A program made the position numbers and the translations under genes. Below are positions 43,459-52,958 of a stretch of 64,000 bases of DNA, piece by piece. The notes under the pieces are model-generated. The model did not search any database. It saw only the letters and a program-made list of their open reading frames with translations, and was not told the DNA's origin. Numbering within the stretch: position 1 is the first letter of the stretch; each line of letters starts with the position of its first letter. The DNA is taken from the NCBI RefSeq assembly GCF_001648155.1, contig NZ_CP015199.1, positions 3,295,001 through 3,359,000 of the forward strand. The letters are read 5' to 3'. The stretch is from Chryseobacterium glaciei (GTDB taxonomy: Bacteria > Bacteroidota > Bacteroidia > Flavobacteriales > Weeksellaceae).

Positions 43459-46400
43459 ATGGCATATATAAAACAAGAATTTATAGATAAAGTACTGCAG
43501 GATGCAGATATTATAGAAGTTTTTCACACGTACGAAGATCCGGTTAAAAAGCGTGGTGTTAATTATTTTTGTAAATCTCCATTCACAGACGAAAAATCAG
43601 CAAGCTGCTGTGTTAACCCTACAACACAATTATTCAAAGATTTTAGTTCCGGAAAAGCCGGAAATATATGGACCTACATCATGCATAAAAACAATTGTTC
43701 TTATGTAGAAGCAATTGAAGACCTAGCTAAAAAACAAGGGAAAACCATTGAGTATGAAAATCCGGAGGTTGCAGAAAAAATTAAACTTAAAAAAGAAAAA
43801 GAACAAAATCTCCGTAAATACTTAGATGCTTTACTTGTTAAATTTCAAAATAAACTTTTTAAGTTAGAAAGATCACACCCGGCATGGCTCGAAATAAAAA
43901 GACGTGGATACTCCGATGAAGATGTAAAAGACTGGGGTCTTGGTTATGCTCCGGGAAACTACTTCATGTATGATCTATTTTCTGAAGCCGGGAATGTTGA
44001 AGCCGGTAAAAAATTAGGATTAATCAACGATGCGAATGCAGATAAGCTTTTTAACAAGCTTGTTTATCCAATTCGTGATGAGCGCGGCCAACTTACAGGA
44101 TTCGCCTCCAGAAGGCTTGATAATAACGATGATTATGCCAAGTGGATGAATCCATCTGAAAATGAGCTTTATGACAAAAAACAAACGCTTTACGGCCTTA
44201 ATATCGCTAAAAATGCTATCGTAAAACAAAATAGAGTCTGGATTGTTGAAGGATATAACGATGTCATCGCCTGGCATCTTTGTGGCCAGGAAAATACTGT
44301 TGCAGTAAGTGGAACTGCCTTTACCATCGAACAGATGAAAAAGCTGAAGAAGCTCACTTCAAAGATCACTTTATGTTTAGACGGTGACGCTGCAGGACAA
44401 AAAAAAGTTTCTCAATATGTAGCGAAACTTTTAGAGCTCGGTTTTGCGGTTGAAGTTTGTTTTTTACCAAATGATCTGGATCCGGATGACTATAGCAGAA
44501 TTATTCCTCCGGAAGATGTTTGCCGGAGATTAATATCTGAAGACATAAATCTTTCGAAGTCCCTGCAACCCTACATTACCAATGGGTTTGAAGTTTTCCT
44601 GAAGGAAAAAAATAAGGGTGATGAATTGGATCGAACAAATGGGATCCGGGAGATTATAAAAACTATCTCCAGAATTCCTGATATCGCATTGAGAAATCTT
44701 TATTCTGAGCGCCTTCAAAAAGAAGCCAAAGTAAAGCCTGCTCTTATCAAAGAACTCCTCCGTGAGCAAGAGGCTGAGCAGGTGAAAATTTTAAACGCAG
44801 CATCTGAGAAATTTGTACGGCCATACGGAGTTACCATGTCTTTTGAGGACATTGAACCGCTTGTAGATAAATACGAATTGTTCATTGACAATAATCAGAT
44901 CTACATGCAGGATTCTTATTCGTGGCCAATAACATTTGAGAGCGTTTCAAACTTTAGTATTGAGATCCTGCAGCACATGAATGACGATAAGTTTCCTAAA
45001 AAACTTCTTCGTGTCTGTAATACTGATAATGAAGAGAGAATCTTTGATGTGCCAGCAAATACGCTGAACTCTCTCCAGAGATTTGAAGATGCTTTATCGG
45101 ACCAGGGAAATTATGTTTTCTCTGGAGATACAAAACATTTAAGAAAACTTAAAACTTATCTATTCGATAAAATGGGAGTCGGCCGAAAGGTTGATATATT
45201 GGGTTGGAACCCCGAAGGTTTCTTTTGTTGGAATAATTCAGTTACGATTCCCGGAAAGCCGAGTATCCCAATCAACAAAGACGGAATCTTCCATTTTGAC
45301 GGCCATACATACTATGTTCCGTCGGCCAATGAAATCTATAAAACGAATCCATACCGCTTTCAGCAACAGAAGAAATTAGTCCTGAAGACTGTGAGCTTTA
45401 GTATAGAAGATTACCTGTCACAAATGTATAAAGTGCACAGAGAATTTGCGATACCTGGGATTTTATTTGCGTTCGCTACAGCACATCAGGATATCATATT
45501 TGATGTTGCAAAAGGTTTTCCGGAGTTTTTCCTGTATGGTCCGGCTTCTACCGGAAAAGATCAATTATTCAGCTGTATAAAGAGAATGTTCGGATTTACT
45601 GAAACCGATCTAATTTCTCTGGAAAACGGGCAATCTACCGGTAAGGCAAAACTGAGATCCTTTGCAGAATTTTCAAACATGGTTGTGCATTTATCAGAGT
45701 ACACCAATTCAAACCGGGATAATGTTGGAATGCTAAAGGAACTATGGGGTAAAAACGGTTATAAAATTGGTACCATGGACTCTAAAGTATCTACCGATAT
45801 GATTCCGATTCTTTGTTCGGCTATGATCACCGGGAATGAATATCCTATGGATGTGCCGTTAATGAGCCGTTTGGTTTTTGGAGAGATGAAAAAATATATA
45901 TTCAATGATCAGGAAGTTGAAGAATATAAAAAATTGGCTAAAATGCTGACAGAAACTGTTACGAGCTTCATGGATAAGGTGATATGGCAACGTACTGCGT
46001 TCGTAGACAATTTCTCTGACAAATTTAATTTATACAAGAAAACATTATCAAAGCGTCCGGCATTTGTTGGGGCTATTGACCGTATCATCACAAATTTTGC
46101 GGTTTTGGGTGCAACCTATGAGATTTTAAGAGATGCCAATGTATTTATATTCCCATTCTCATTAGATGATATGCTGAAGGCCTTTGACGACCTCGCAGCT
46201 AATTTACGGAGCAAGATTTCATCAGCGTCAATATTTATCAAGTTCTGGCAGCTGTTTATGGTGGCGCTTCGTGGCAATTCAGTAACACAGCTGAAGGAAG
46301 GTAGAGATTATAAAATTGATGGAGATATCCTATATATCCAGTTTACTTCAGTGTTTTCCAGAATTCAAACTGAGTGGTTCCCAAGATTTAATGAAGGCTG

Positions 46401-46731
46401 CCCTGGTATCAGAACATTCCAGGATGAAATCAAAAACGAAAGCTATTTCATTGAAGCAACTAAGAAACGTATGGAAATTGAAGAGAAGGAAGAACCTGGG
46501 ACACCGTATGATCAGAAGTTAAAGAAGAAAGAGAAAAGCAATTCAGCATCGGTATATGCACTTGATCTGACTAAAATGCCAGCAGATACAAAGGACGATA
46601 TCGAAAATGCAATCTATTGGCAGCGACAAGGTCGGAATCCGAACGGAAATCTGTTCGATCCCCTGCAACCCCTTTTACAAAACAATGGGTTAAAAACAAG
46701 TGATCACGAAGATGTCATAAATCGAGTTTAA
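43459..46731 (+). CDS. Phage primase-helicase
   Basis: A 1,090-aa replication protein. An N-terminal DnaG/CHC2-like zinc-binding part (about 1-100; FCKSPFTDEKSASCCVNPTT, FKDFSSGKAGN) is followed by a Toprim domain (about 262-345; WIVEGYNDVIAW, LCLDGDAAGQKK), then a middle region and a P-loop ATPase (GPASTGKDQL, about 694-701; EYTNSNRD, ITGNEYP) of superfamily 3-like helicase type. It would prime and unwind phage DNA. The iteron-like array lies just after it. Confidence 0.88.
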   Translation: MAYIKQEFIDKVLQDADIIEVFHTYEDPVKKRGVNYFCKSPFTDEKSASCCVNPTTQLFKDFSSGKAGNIWTYIMHKNNCSYVEAIEDLAKKQGKTIEYENPEVAEKIKLKKEKEQNLRKYLDALLVKFQNKLFKLERSHPAWLEIKRRGYSDEDVKDWGLGYAPGNYFMYDLFSEAGNVEAGKKLGLINDANADKLFNKLVYPIRDERGQLTGFASRRLDNNDDYAKWMNPSENELYDKKQTLYGLNIAKNAIVKQNRVWIVEGYNDVIAWHLCGQENTVAVSGTAFTIEQMKKLKKLTSKITLCLDGDAAGQKKVSQYVAKLLELGFAVEVCFLPNDLDPDDYSRIIPPEDVCRRLISEDINLSKSLQPYITNGFEVFLKEKNKGDELDRTNGIREIIKTISRIPDIALRNLYSERLQKEAKVKPALIKELLREQEAEQVKILNAASEKFVRPYGVTMSFEDIEPLVDKYELFIDNNQIYMQDSYSWPITFESVSNFSIEILQHMNDDKFPKKLLRVCNTDNEERIFDVPANTLNSLQRFEDALSDQGNYVFSGDTKHLRKLKTYLFDKMGVGRKVDILGWNPEGFFCWNNSVTIPGKPSIPINKDGIFHFDGHTYYVPSANEIYKTNPYRFQQQKKLVLKTVSFSIEDYLSQMYKVHREFAIPGILFAFATAHQDIIFDVAKGFPEFFLYGPASTGKDQLFSCIKRMFGFTETDLISLENGQSTGKAKLRSFAEFSNMVVHLSEYTNSNRDNVGMLKELWGKNGYKIGTMDSKVSTDMIPILCSAMITGNEYPMDVPLMSRLVFGEMKKYIFNDQEVEEYKKLAKMLTETVTSFMDKVIWQRTAFVDNFSDKFNLYKKTLSKRPAFVGAIDRIITNFAVLGATYEILRDANVFIFPFSLDDMLKAFDDLAANLRSKISSASIFIKFWQLFMVALRGNSVTQLKEGRDYKIDGDILYIQFTSVFSRIQTEWFPRFNEGCPGIRTFQDEIKNESYFIEATKKRMEIEEKEEPGTPYDQKLKKKEKSNSASVYALDLTKMPADTKDDIENAIYWQRQGRNPNGNLFDPLQPLLQNNGLKTSDHEDVINRV

Positions 46732-46743
46732 TTTTTTTTAAAA

Positions 46744-46968
46744 TGTTGAAAATTCATAAACGGCATATTTCCAAATTCAACAGATTCAACATTTTTTAAA
46801 ATTATATAAATCAAATAGTTAACTATTATTATATGTTGAATTATGTTGAAATAAGTGTTGAATACTGTTGAATTATGTTGAAAACAGGTTTTTGAATTTC
46901 AACACGATTCAACTAAATATAAGTCTAACTATTTGATAATCAAAAATGTTGAACTGTTGAATGTTGAA
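46744..46968. repeat. TGTTGAA iteron-like array, candidate replication origin
   Basis: TGTTGAA occurs nine times on the plus strand (46744, 46834, 46844, 46856, 46866, 46876, 46947, 46955, 46962) and TTCAAC four times (46776, 46785, 46898, 46908). Five copies are spaced 10, 12, 10, 10 bp, one per helical turn. With an AT-rich stretch and the primase-helicase just upstream, this could be the phage origin or an operator. Confidence 0.65.
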
Positions 46969-47008
46969 AACGGCTTTTTGCCCAAATTTTTTAAAAAAAT
47001 AAAAAAAT

Positions 47009-47389
47009 ATGATGTCATATCCCGAACATAAAATACTGCCTGCCGATCAGAATTCCTGGCTTGGAAAGGCTTTAGAACAAAAATTATTGGAATTTACGCC
47101 TTATACATTATGTTCATTTTACAAAGGCTTTACTGTTCTGCAGATGTATGGTGAAGAAAGTAAAGAATATTTCTTTGGAAATTATTTTAACGGAAAGTAT
47201 TGTGGATGTATTTATGTCGGCAAAGTTTTTTCTCAGCTTGAGGCTGCGAAAGCTTGCGACAAGCTAATGCCTAAAGACCTCTCAGAACTGAAAAAATATA
47301 TTATTGAGAATTGCGAAAAAGTCAGTTATTCTCATTTTCCAATGACGCAATATGCCTGGATCTATGATCGGGTTATTTCAAAAGTATAA
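47009..47389 (+). CDS. Phage protein, GFTVLQ family
   Basis: A 126-aa protein (KILPADQNSWLGKALEQKL, FYKGFTVLQMY). The layout, with LP near the N-terminus and GFTVLQ about 40 residues in, is shared with the protein at 47961, so they are paralogues. Unknown function. An alternative ATG is one codon downstream. Confidence 0.65.
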   Translation: MMSYPEHKILPADQNSWLGKALEQKLLEFTPYTLCSFYKGFTVLQMYGEESKEYFFGNYFNGKYCGCIYVGKVFSQLEAAKACDKLMPKDLSELKKYIIENCEKVSYSHFPMTQYAWIYDRVISKV

Positions 47390-47419
47390 TAAATTATCAT
47401 TAATATAAAATAATTAAAA

Positions 47420-47836
47420 ATGAAAACAGAATTATCAAAACAAATCAAAAATTTAAATGTTGAAGAATTAGTAAAACAGATGTTTCCTTTTAGTGAAAAT
47501 TATGTAGTAATTCATAAATTTTATACTAAAAGAGGTATAGCAGGATGGCCAACATGGTTTATTGTGATTTATACGGGTGAGTTATTAAATGATTATTTAC
47601 TATTTACAATTTGTGAACATTCTTCATTTACAAATATGAAGTATCTTAAACCTAATTTCAAATTAGATTCTTTTATTCATCAAGTTTCAAAGGCTTCAGG
47701 TGAAAATGAATTATTTACCTTTTTTAATAAAAACAACTTTGTTGAGCAAGAATATTTTCTTCAAGTTAATGAAATGAAACGTCTATATGATTACCTTGAT
47801 CAGCATGGAATCATTTTATTTGAGCCAACTGAATAG
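47420..47836 (+). CDS. Phage protein, unknown
   Basis: A 138-aa protein with no signal peptide (MKTELSKQIKNLNVEELVKQ, GWPTWFIVIYTGELLNDYLL). No domain recognised. It is followed by a clear terminator at 47877. Confidence 0.6.
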   Translation: MKTELSKQIKNLNVEELVKQMFPFSENYVVIHKFYTKRGIAGWPTWFIVIYTGELLNDYLLFTICEHSSFTNMKYLKPNFKLDSFIHQVSKASGENELFTFFNKNNFVEQEYFLQVNEMKRLYDYLDQHGIILFEPTE

Positions 47837-47876
47837 GCTTATTTATTAAAATTAATGTAGTTTTTACACAAATTAT

Positions 47877-47904
47877 CCCCGTGACAAAAGTCACGGGGAT
47901 TTTT
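47877..47904 (+). terminator. Rho-independent terminator
   Basis: CCCCGTGAC-aaaa-GTCACGGGG followed by ATTTTT; perfect 9-bp stem. It ends the early transcript. Confidence 0.9.
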
Positions 47905-47960
47905 ATGTTTTTTTTAATGGTTATTTTATGTTTTATTTGCTGAAATTAGAAAAAATATTG

Positions 47961-48455
47961 ATGGATAAAGTTCTCCTTCTGCTTCCGGTTCCTAAGTATT
48001 TGAAGCGGGTTTTAGAAAAAAAGTATGGTGAATATTTTCAGGCTACAGAAACAACCTTATTAGGTTTTACGGTTCTCCAGATCCTAAAAAGAAAATCAGA
48101 GATTAAATACGATTACATAAGACAAAATCAGAACGATTATTTTCGGGTGTATATCGGAGTTCGGAAGGCGGTGATAAAAGGTTTTATTTTTAATCAGAAG
48201 CGAAGCCATCAGCTGGCCAAAACTCTTGAACGTCAAACCAAGGAAGAACTTTTTACAACAACTATCCTTAATAAAGAAAATTACGGAATTGAGTATCAGG
48301 TTACGCTTCTAAATTTTTTAGATTTTTATGATATCCCGGATGAAGAGCTTACGTATGAAACCTTGCGAAAAGATTTTAACCGACAAAAATTAAAATTGAT
48401 ACAAAAACTTAAAATTAATTACACAAAAAAGGGTAAAAAAAATGGAATACTTTAA
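47961..48455 (+). CDS. Phage protein, GFTVLQ paralogue
   Basis: About 164 aa from ATG 47961 (MDKVLLLLPVPKYLKRVLEK, TTLLGFTVLQILKRK); ATG 47928 would add 11 residues. It is related to the protein at 47009 by the LP...LGKVLEKK...GFTVLQ layout. Its last codons (NYTKKGKKNG) are encoded by a 28-nt sequence that also serves as the leader of the next gene. Confidence 0.65.
   Translation: MDKVLLLLPVPKYLKRVLEKKYGEYFQATETTLLGFTVLQILKRKSEIKYDYIRQNQNDYFRVYIGVRKAVIKGFIFNQKRSHQLAKTLERQTKEELFTTTILNKENYGIEYQVTLLNFLDFYDIPDEELTYETLRKDFNRQKLKLIQKLKINYTKKGKKNGIL
48419..48446 (+). repeat. 28-nt exact leader repeat, copy 1
   Basis: TTACACAAAAAAGGGTAAAA and eight following bases, spanning the start codon of the gene at 48442, recur exactly at 60532-60559 over the start of another gene. 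It may be a translation-initiation or regulatory element. Confidence 0.75.
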
Positions 48456-48897
48456 AAACGAATCTGAGTCATTTTTTCGGGAGATCAGAAGCATTGAAAT
48501 CTATGCAGCTTCAGTTATCAAATACATCAATGTTTTCAATGGCATTTTTCCGGATCCGAAAACAGCTCTGTACAAATATGATATTGTTCCGGAGAGTTAC
48601 TCCAGGGGAATTTCTACCAAAACGCAAAACGGGAACTATTTTACCGATATAGATGTCAGTTTTCCTTTACTGGACATGTCGAAAGCTACCGTTGATAAAT
48701 GTTACAAGAATTTCAATAAGAAAAAATTTGTCATTGTTCTAAACTCCAACACTGAAAAAATGTTGTTAGGAAATGAGCGAGAGAAAATCAAGATTGAAAT
48801 CATTGATAATAAAAAGGATGATAATTCCGGCAATGATGAATATACAATAGCAATTTCTGGAGATACTATAATTAAACCTCAAATACATTCACTATGA
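48442..48897 (+). CDS. Phage protein, unknown
   Basis: A 151-aa protein (SFFREIRSIEIYAASVIKYI, YFTDIDVSFPLLDMSKATVD), overlapping the preceding gene by 14 bp and the next by 4 bp. It is at the start of the late head-gene run. Mixed alpha/beta; no known domain. Confidence 0.65.
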   Translation: MEYFKNESESFFREIRSIEIYAASVIKYINVFNGIFPDPKTALYKYDIVPESYSRGISTKTQNGNYFTDIDVSFPLLDMSKATVDKCYKNFNKKKFVIVLNSNTEKMLLGNEREKIKIEIIDNKKDDNSGNDEYTIAISGDTIIKPQIHSL

Positions 48898-49169
48898 AAT
48901 TTTTTTTAAAAACAAAAGGTACGTTTGCAACAGGTGTTGCAACATTTTTTATGATCGAAATAATCTTATTAGCTATGCACGGATACTGCGATGTAGTTAA
49001 TAGTGTCATTAAATACCCAGCCATATTTAATTACGAAAACTCGAATAAATTGGTTTTTACCTTGTCCAGATTGACGAGTTGGCTTTACGTAATTTTTGGA
49101 GGATTTACATTTATTTCGATTGTTACATTTTTAAGTTTGGGAAAATATTCGATTTCAAAAGAAAATTAA
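48894..49169 (+). CDS. Small phage membrane protein
   Basis: A 91-aa protein with two clear membrane helices (about 11-30 and 62-82, FATGVATFFMIEIILLAMHG and WLYVIFGGFTFISIVTFL). It could be a holin, but no endolysin neighbour was found, so this is only an idea. Confidence 0.65.
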   Translation: MKFFLKTKGTFATGVATFFMIEIILLAMHGYCDVVNSVIKYPAIFNYENSNKLVFTLSRLTSWLYVIFGGFTFISIVTFLSLGKYSISKEN

Positions 49170-49222
49170 TGTCCTTTCCTACACTTTAACGTAAACACAC
49201 TTTTGTCCGTGAAATCAAAACG

Positions 49223-50035
49223 ATGCACGGACTTAATTTTTTTAATACGCCACTGGCAATAGATCAATCTTTTCTATTGTCGTTTCTAACTGAATTTGTT
49301 TTAGGTGTTAAAACAAATACTCTTCTATCTGCAACGCAGGTAGAATCTAATTTCATTAAGTCCCTGGATACTCAGATGAGTATGAGCTCCGGTTCTGGAG
49401 CAAACAAATACCCGGTGGTATTTGATATCGTCGGACCAATCGTAAAATATTCCACTTACAGCATTTTAGGAACGCAGACCATGCAAAGCATTCTCCGTTC
49501 CATTGATCGCAATCCGAATGTTTCCGGAGTGATGTTCAATATCGACTCCGGAGGCGGTCAAGTTTCCGGTACTGCAGAATTCGCAGACTTTATCAAAAAC
49601 ATGCAAAAACCGACAATGTCCTTCACTTCAGAAATGCAGTGCAGTGCTGCCGAATGGATAGGTTCTGCCTGTGATGTGAGAGTTGCGAGCCCTTTTGCCA
49701 GTCACATCGGAAGTATCGGAACCTTCATGAACTTTCAGGATTTCTCTGCAATGTTCGAAAAATGGGGTGCAAAAATCTACGAGATCTATGCTCCTCAATC
49801 CACTGAGAAGAATGCTGATTTCAAAGAATTAATAAAGGGTAACGAAAAGCCTTATCAGCAACGCCTTGCTACAATAACAGAAGAATTTATCTCGACCATA
49901 CAAGCCAATTACGGCGAAAAATTAACTGATGACGGTCATGTTTTCAAAGGAAAGACATACAACGCACAGGAGGCTCTAAAAATTGGCTTGGTGGACGAAA
50001 TTTTAACAAAAGAACAAGCATTAGCAAAATTTTAA
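49223..50035 (+). CDS. S49-family prohead protease
   Basis: A 270-aa serine protease of the SppA/ClpP-fold type often used for prohead maturation. The motifs are VMFNIDSGGGQVSGTAEFAD and the nucleophile S141 in CSAAEWIGSA, followed by HIGSIGTFMNF. It directly precedes a scaffold-like gene and the capsid gene, the usual protease-scaffold-capsid order. Confidence 0.88.
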   Translation: MHGLNFFNTPLAIDQSFLLSFLTEFVLGVKTNTLLSATQVESNFIKSLDTQMSMSSGSGANKYPVVFDIVGPIVKYSTYSILGTQTMQSILRSIDRNPNVSGVMFNIDSGGGQVSGTAEFADFIKNMQKPTMSFTSEMQCSAAEWIGSACDVRVASPFASHIGSIGTFMNFQDFSAMFEKWGAKIYEIYAPQSTEKNADFKELIKGNEKPYQQRLATITEEFISTIQANYGEKLTDDGHVFKGKTYNAQEALKIGLVDEILTKEQALAKF

Positions 50036-50038
50036 TTT

Positions 50039-50482
50039 ATGAAAAAACATACCATTTTATTGAGTGTTTTGGGTTTGAGCGTGTTGGAAACACACTCTGG
50101 CGTAATGTCTTCCAAATCACATGTTCGACTTTCTGAAGAGGAACTCGATAAAGTTGAAAAAGCCCTTGAAGCAAATGATGTTACTGCGCTTAATACAACT
50201 ATTAAGGAGCAGGAAACAAAAATTTCCAATCACGAAAAGTTCGATGGGGAATTAAAAGAATCTCTTACAGCTGCTTTCGCTGCAAATAAACTTGAAATGG
50301 GAGATATGAGTCCTAAAGATGCTGTCGCTCATTTATCAGCCAAATGCAAGGAGTATGGTAAGGCTACAAACACACATTCAACTCCTCCTACCAACGGCCA
50401 GAACAATAATGGTGATCAGGCTCCGAAGTATGCCTTTGAAGAGGCTGTGAATGACACAAGTAAATATCCAGTTTTAAAATAA
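50039..50482 (+). CDS. Capsid scaffold-like protein
   Basis: A 147-aa charged helical protein (LSEEELDKVEKALEANDVTA, LNTTIKEQETKISNHEKFDG) with a Asn/Gln/Thr-rich linker (TPPTNGQNNNGDQ), placed between protease and major capsid genes, as scaffolds are. The role is inferred from position and composition. Confidence 0.65.
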   Translation: MKKHTILLSVLGLSVLETHSGVMSSKSHVRLSEEELDKVEKALEANDVTALNTTIKEQETKISNHEKFDGELKESLTAAFAANKLEMGDMSPKDAVAHLSAKCKEYGKATNTHSTPPTNGQNNNGDQAPKYAFEEAVNDTSKYPVLK

Positions 50483-50488
50483 TCATCC

Positions 50489-51499
50489 ATGTTAAATACA
50501 CAAGAAATAAGACAGGCAATTGTCGGATGGATTAACAATAATCCTAAAGCATTTCAGGCGGCTTTGTTGTCTGATAAAATTTTCTTGAGCAAATACGCTC
50601 AAAGAATTACTAAGGTTAATGGAACCTATGCCAATGTAGTAGCTCTAATGGGTCACGTTGTACAGGCATATTATTCAAAAACTTTTACTCCATTTACTGA
50701 TGTTACTTACAAAGTAAAGAAAATGGAAACCTTCAGACAGAAAGTAGATTTTGTATTGGATCCGGCAGAAATCTTAGGAACGATCTACGCAGATTCGTTC
50801 GATGAAGGTAAAAAGCCACAAGATAAGTCTATTACCAAAGAAATGATGGTTATGGTATTAGCTAAAATTTTGGATGATTGCGACTATCTTTCTGTTAATG
50901 GGATTTTCGATCCTACAAAAGTGGGTGCAGCAGTTCCTGTTTTTGGAGCTTCTATGGATGGTTTGAATCAGGTTCTTACTGATATCGTGACGACTTCTCA
51001 ACCTTATTTCATTCCAGGAGATGCTGTTACAAGTAATAATATCTTAGCTCAGGTTACTGCATTTGAGAAAGATATTCCGACGATGGCTAAACCAAAGGTT
51101 AAACAAATTTTTACATCTCAGGAAGATGCTGAAGAATATCAGGAAGCTTACGATGATGCTTTTGGTTTGAGACCAAGTTTCGACCAGAGTGGAGCAACTA
51201 AAACAAGGTTTGGAAAAAGAGAACTTGTAGGTGTTCCTGGTCTTGCAAAAGGGACCATTTATACTACAATCGATAAGAACTTCCTTGAATTAGTAGACGT
51301 TCAGGAGAATCCTGCAGTGATCACTGATGTTCAGGTGCAGGATAGAATTGTGAAGTTACTTTCTGAATTCTCATTAGGGTACAATTTCGCCATTGATCAG
51401 TATTTATTCATTCATACTGCAGATGCAACCAAAAACCTTGGACTTAACGATTCTGCGATGAATAAATTATTCTATCCAAACGAAAGAAAAATCTCTTAA
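50489..51499 (+). CDS. Major capsid protein candidate
   Basis: A 336-aa protein, the right size for a HK97-like capsid; it lies after protease and scaffold. VTYKVKKMETFRQKVDFVLD and YQEAYDDAFGLRPSFDQSG do not give a named family by eye. The long beta-rich stretches and genomic position make it the best capsid candidate in the window. Confidence 0.75.
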   Translation: MLNTQEIRQAIVGWINNNPKAFQAALLSDKIFLSKYAQRITKVNGTYANVVALMGHVVQAYYSKTFTPFTDVTYKVKKMETFRQKVDFVLDPAEILGTIYADSFDEGKKPQDKSITKEMMVMVLAKILDDCDYLSVNGIFDPTKVGAAVPVFGASMDGLNQVLTDIVTTSQPYFIPGDAVTSNNILAQVTAFEKDIPTMAKPKVKQIFTSQEDAEEYQEAYDDAFGLRPSFDQSGATKTRFGKRELVGVPGLAKGTIYTTIDKNFLELVDVQENPAVITDVQVQDRIVKLLSEFSLGYNFAIDQYLFIHTADATKNLGLNDSAMNKLFYPNERKIS

Positions 51500-51511
51500 T
51501 CAATAATAAGA

Positions 51512-52009
51512 ATGGCAACAAAAAATACACAAGCTACTCCTCTTACCGAGGAGGAGCTTTTACAAAAAGCAGCCGATTTACAGGCTCAGTCTGAAAAATT
51601 GGAAGCAGATATCAAAGCCTTTGAAACTGAGAAAAAAGAGTTTGCAGAATACAGAGAAACTATTGATGCAGCGGTGAAAACCAACGTAGCACTAGATGAA
51701 GATCTGAAAAACAGAGAAGCTTCTTTGGCAGAAAAGCAAACAGCTTTCGATACATACGTTGATGAAACTAATGAATCGCTTGAAAAAAGAGAAGCTGCTT
51801 TAGAAGAAAAAACCGGAAAAAAATCCGGAGAATCCGAACCAGGATTAGAGTTTGAATTTGAAGAAGAGCCGTACAAGTTTACTGACTCAGCTCCGAAATT
51901 AATCACAGTTAATGGTAAAGCATATAGTCAGAAGCAAATTGTTGAAAACTATGATCTTGCTCTACAATTGATTGGCGGGAAAAGTTCTTTAATCATTAAA
52001 ATTTCATAA
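51512..52009 (+). CDS. Coiled-coil phage structural protein
   Basis: A 165-aa protein; residues 10-105 form a strongly charged coiled coil (LTEEELLQKAADLQAQSEKL, LEKREAALEEKTGKKSG), followed by a small domain (KFTDSAPKLITVNGKAYSQK). Possibly a head decoration or tail-linked protein. Function not known. Confidence 0.65.
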   Translation: MATKNTQATPLTEEELLQKAADLQAQSEKLEADIKAFETEKKEFAEYRETIDAAVKTNVALDEDLKNREASLAEKQTAFDTYVDETNESLEKREAALEEKTGKKSGESEPGLEFEFEEEPYKFTDSAPKLITVNGKAYSQKQIVENYDLALQLIGGKSSLIIKIS

Positions 52010-52010
52010 A

Positions 52011-52592
52011 ATGCCAGAATTAGACGATTGCTCATTTGACAATGTACCTACAGAAAACCTTAACTATTGTCCTAATAAAGACATGGTAGGTGGTACAGCG
52101 ATTGATTTTTACTATGCTCCGGCTGCTCATTTTTTAACTTTCGTAAAACCAATTGTAACTTCTGCAACTGGTTATGAAGCCAGAATTACCGTTGCAGCAA
52201 ATAGTATCACTTTTAAACCTGAGAAAGGTTGGAAGAAAATTACGATGTTAGTGGATGAAAGTGAACTGAAAAATACTTTAGTAGGTAACAAAGGAAACAA
52301 AAAGCCTAAAGTAGAATTTGATGCTTATATTCCAAACTTCATCGCAAGAAATATCGGTTTTATTGATGCTCACATGAATACTCCAATGGTTTGGTGTGTT
52401 CCTGATAGTACCGGGAAAAAATGGATTGTTGGTAATCCTGATGCTCCTGCGATCTTTGACAAGGGAGACGGTACAACCGGTAAGAAATACGAAGATAATT
52501 CCGGAGTTGGTGTGACGGTTTCAGCGAACACAAAACTTTACACTTACCTTGGTGAAGTTGTAGAGTTGGCCGACGAACCTGCAACACCTTAA
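52011..52592 (+). CDS. Phage structural protein, paralogue of 61491 gene
   Basis: A 193-aa beta-rich protein, one base after the previous stop. It shares with the protein at 61491 the line D-(S/T)-(T/N)-G-(K/R)-x-W and TGKKYEDNSGxGxTxxxN. Two copies in one phage suggest tail tube or tube-cap subunits; this is inference from position among structural genes. Confidence 0.7.
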   Translation: MPELDDCSFDNVPTENLNYCPNKDMVGGTAIDFYYAPAAHFLTFVKPIVTSATGYEARITVAANSITFKPEKGWKKITMLVDESELKNTLVGNKGNKKPKVEFDAYIPNFIARNIGFIDAHMNTPMVWCVPDSTGKKWIVGNPDAPAIFDKGDGTTGKKYEDNSGVGVTVSANTKLYTYLGEVVELADEPATP

Positions 52593-52602
52593 AAACTTTA
52601 TC

Positions 52603-52896
52603 ATGGATAAATATTTTCTATTGGTAGTAAAGCGTGGTTCTGTCGTGAATAGACCTAATGGACAAAGACAGACATTAACTGAAGTTCCAAAAAATGCATT
52701 AGAGCTATGGGAGGAGGGTACTTTAACGCTCTGCCTTCGTAAAGATGGATTAGAACTGTTAAATGATTTTTCTAAAGAACGCCTGGAGAAAGTTCTGCAG
52801 TTAAGAAAAAATCTAAATTACAGGGCCGAAATCCAACTTTTAGAAAGTTCTATCAAAAACTTTGGAAAAGCCAAAAAAGCCGATAAAGCAGAATAG
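52603..52896 (+). CDS. Small phage protein, unknown
   Basis: A 97-aa protein (MDKYFLLVVKRGSVVNRPNG, LRKNLNYRAEIQLLESSIKN) in the same run as the structural genes, ending before a terminator. No family recognised. Confidence 0.65.
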   Translation: MDKYFLLVVKRGSVVNRPNGQRQTLTEVPKNALELWEEGTLTLCLRKDGLELLNDFSKERLEKVLQLRKNLNYRAEIQLLESSIKNFGKAKKADKAE

Positions 52897-52928
52897 ATTC
52901 ATTTTTTATTTATATTTTATTTGTTAGG

Positions 52929-52956
52929 AACCTCCAGTGATGGAGGTTTTTTTTAT
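52929..52956 (+). terminator. Rho-independent terminator
   Basis: AACCTCCA-gtga-TGGAGGTT followed by eight T. Confidence 0.9.
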
Positions 52957-52958
52957 TT

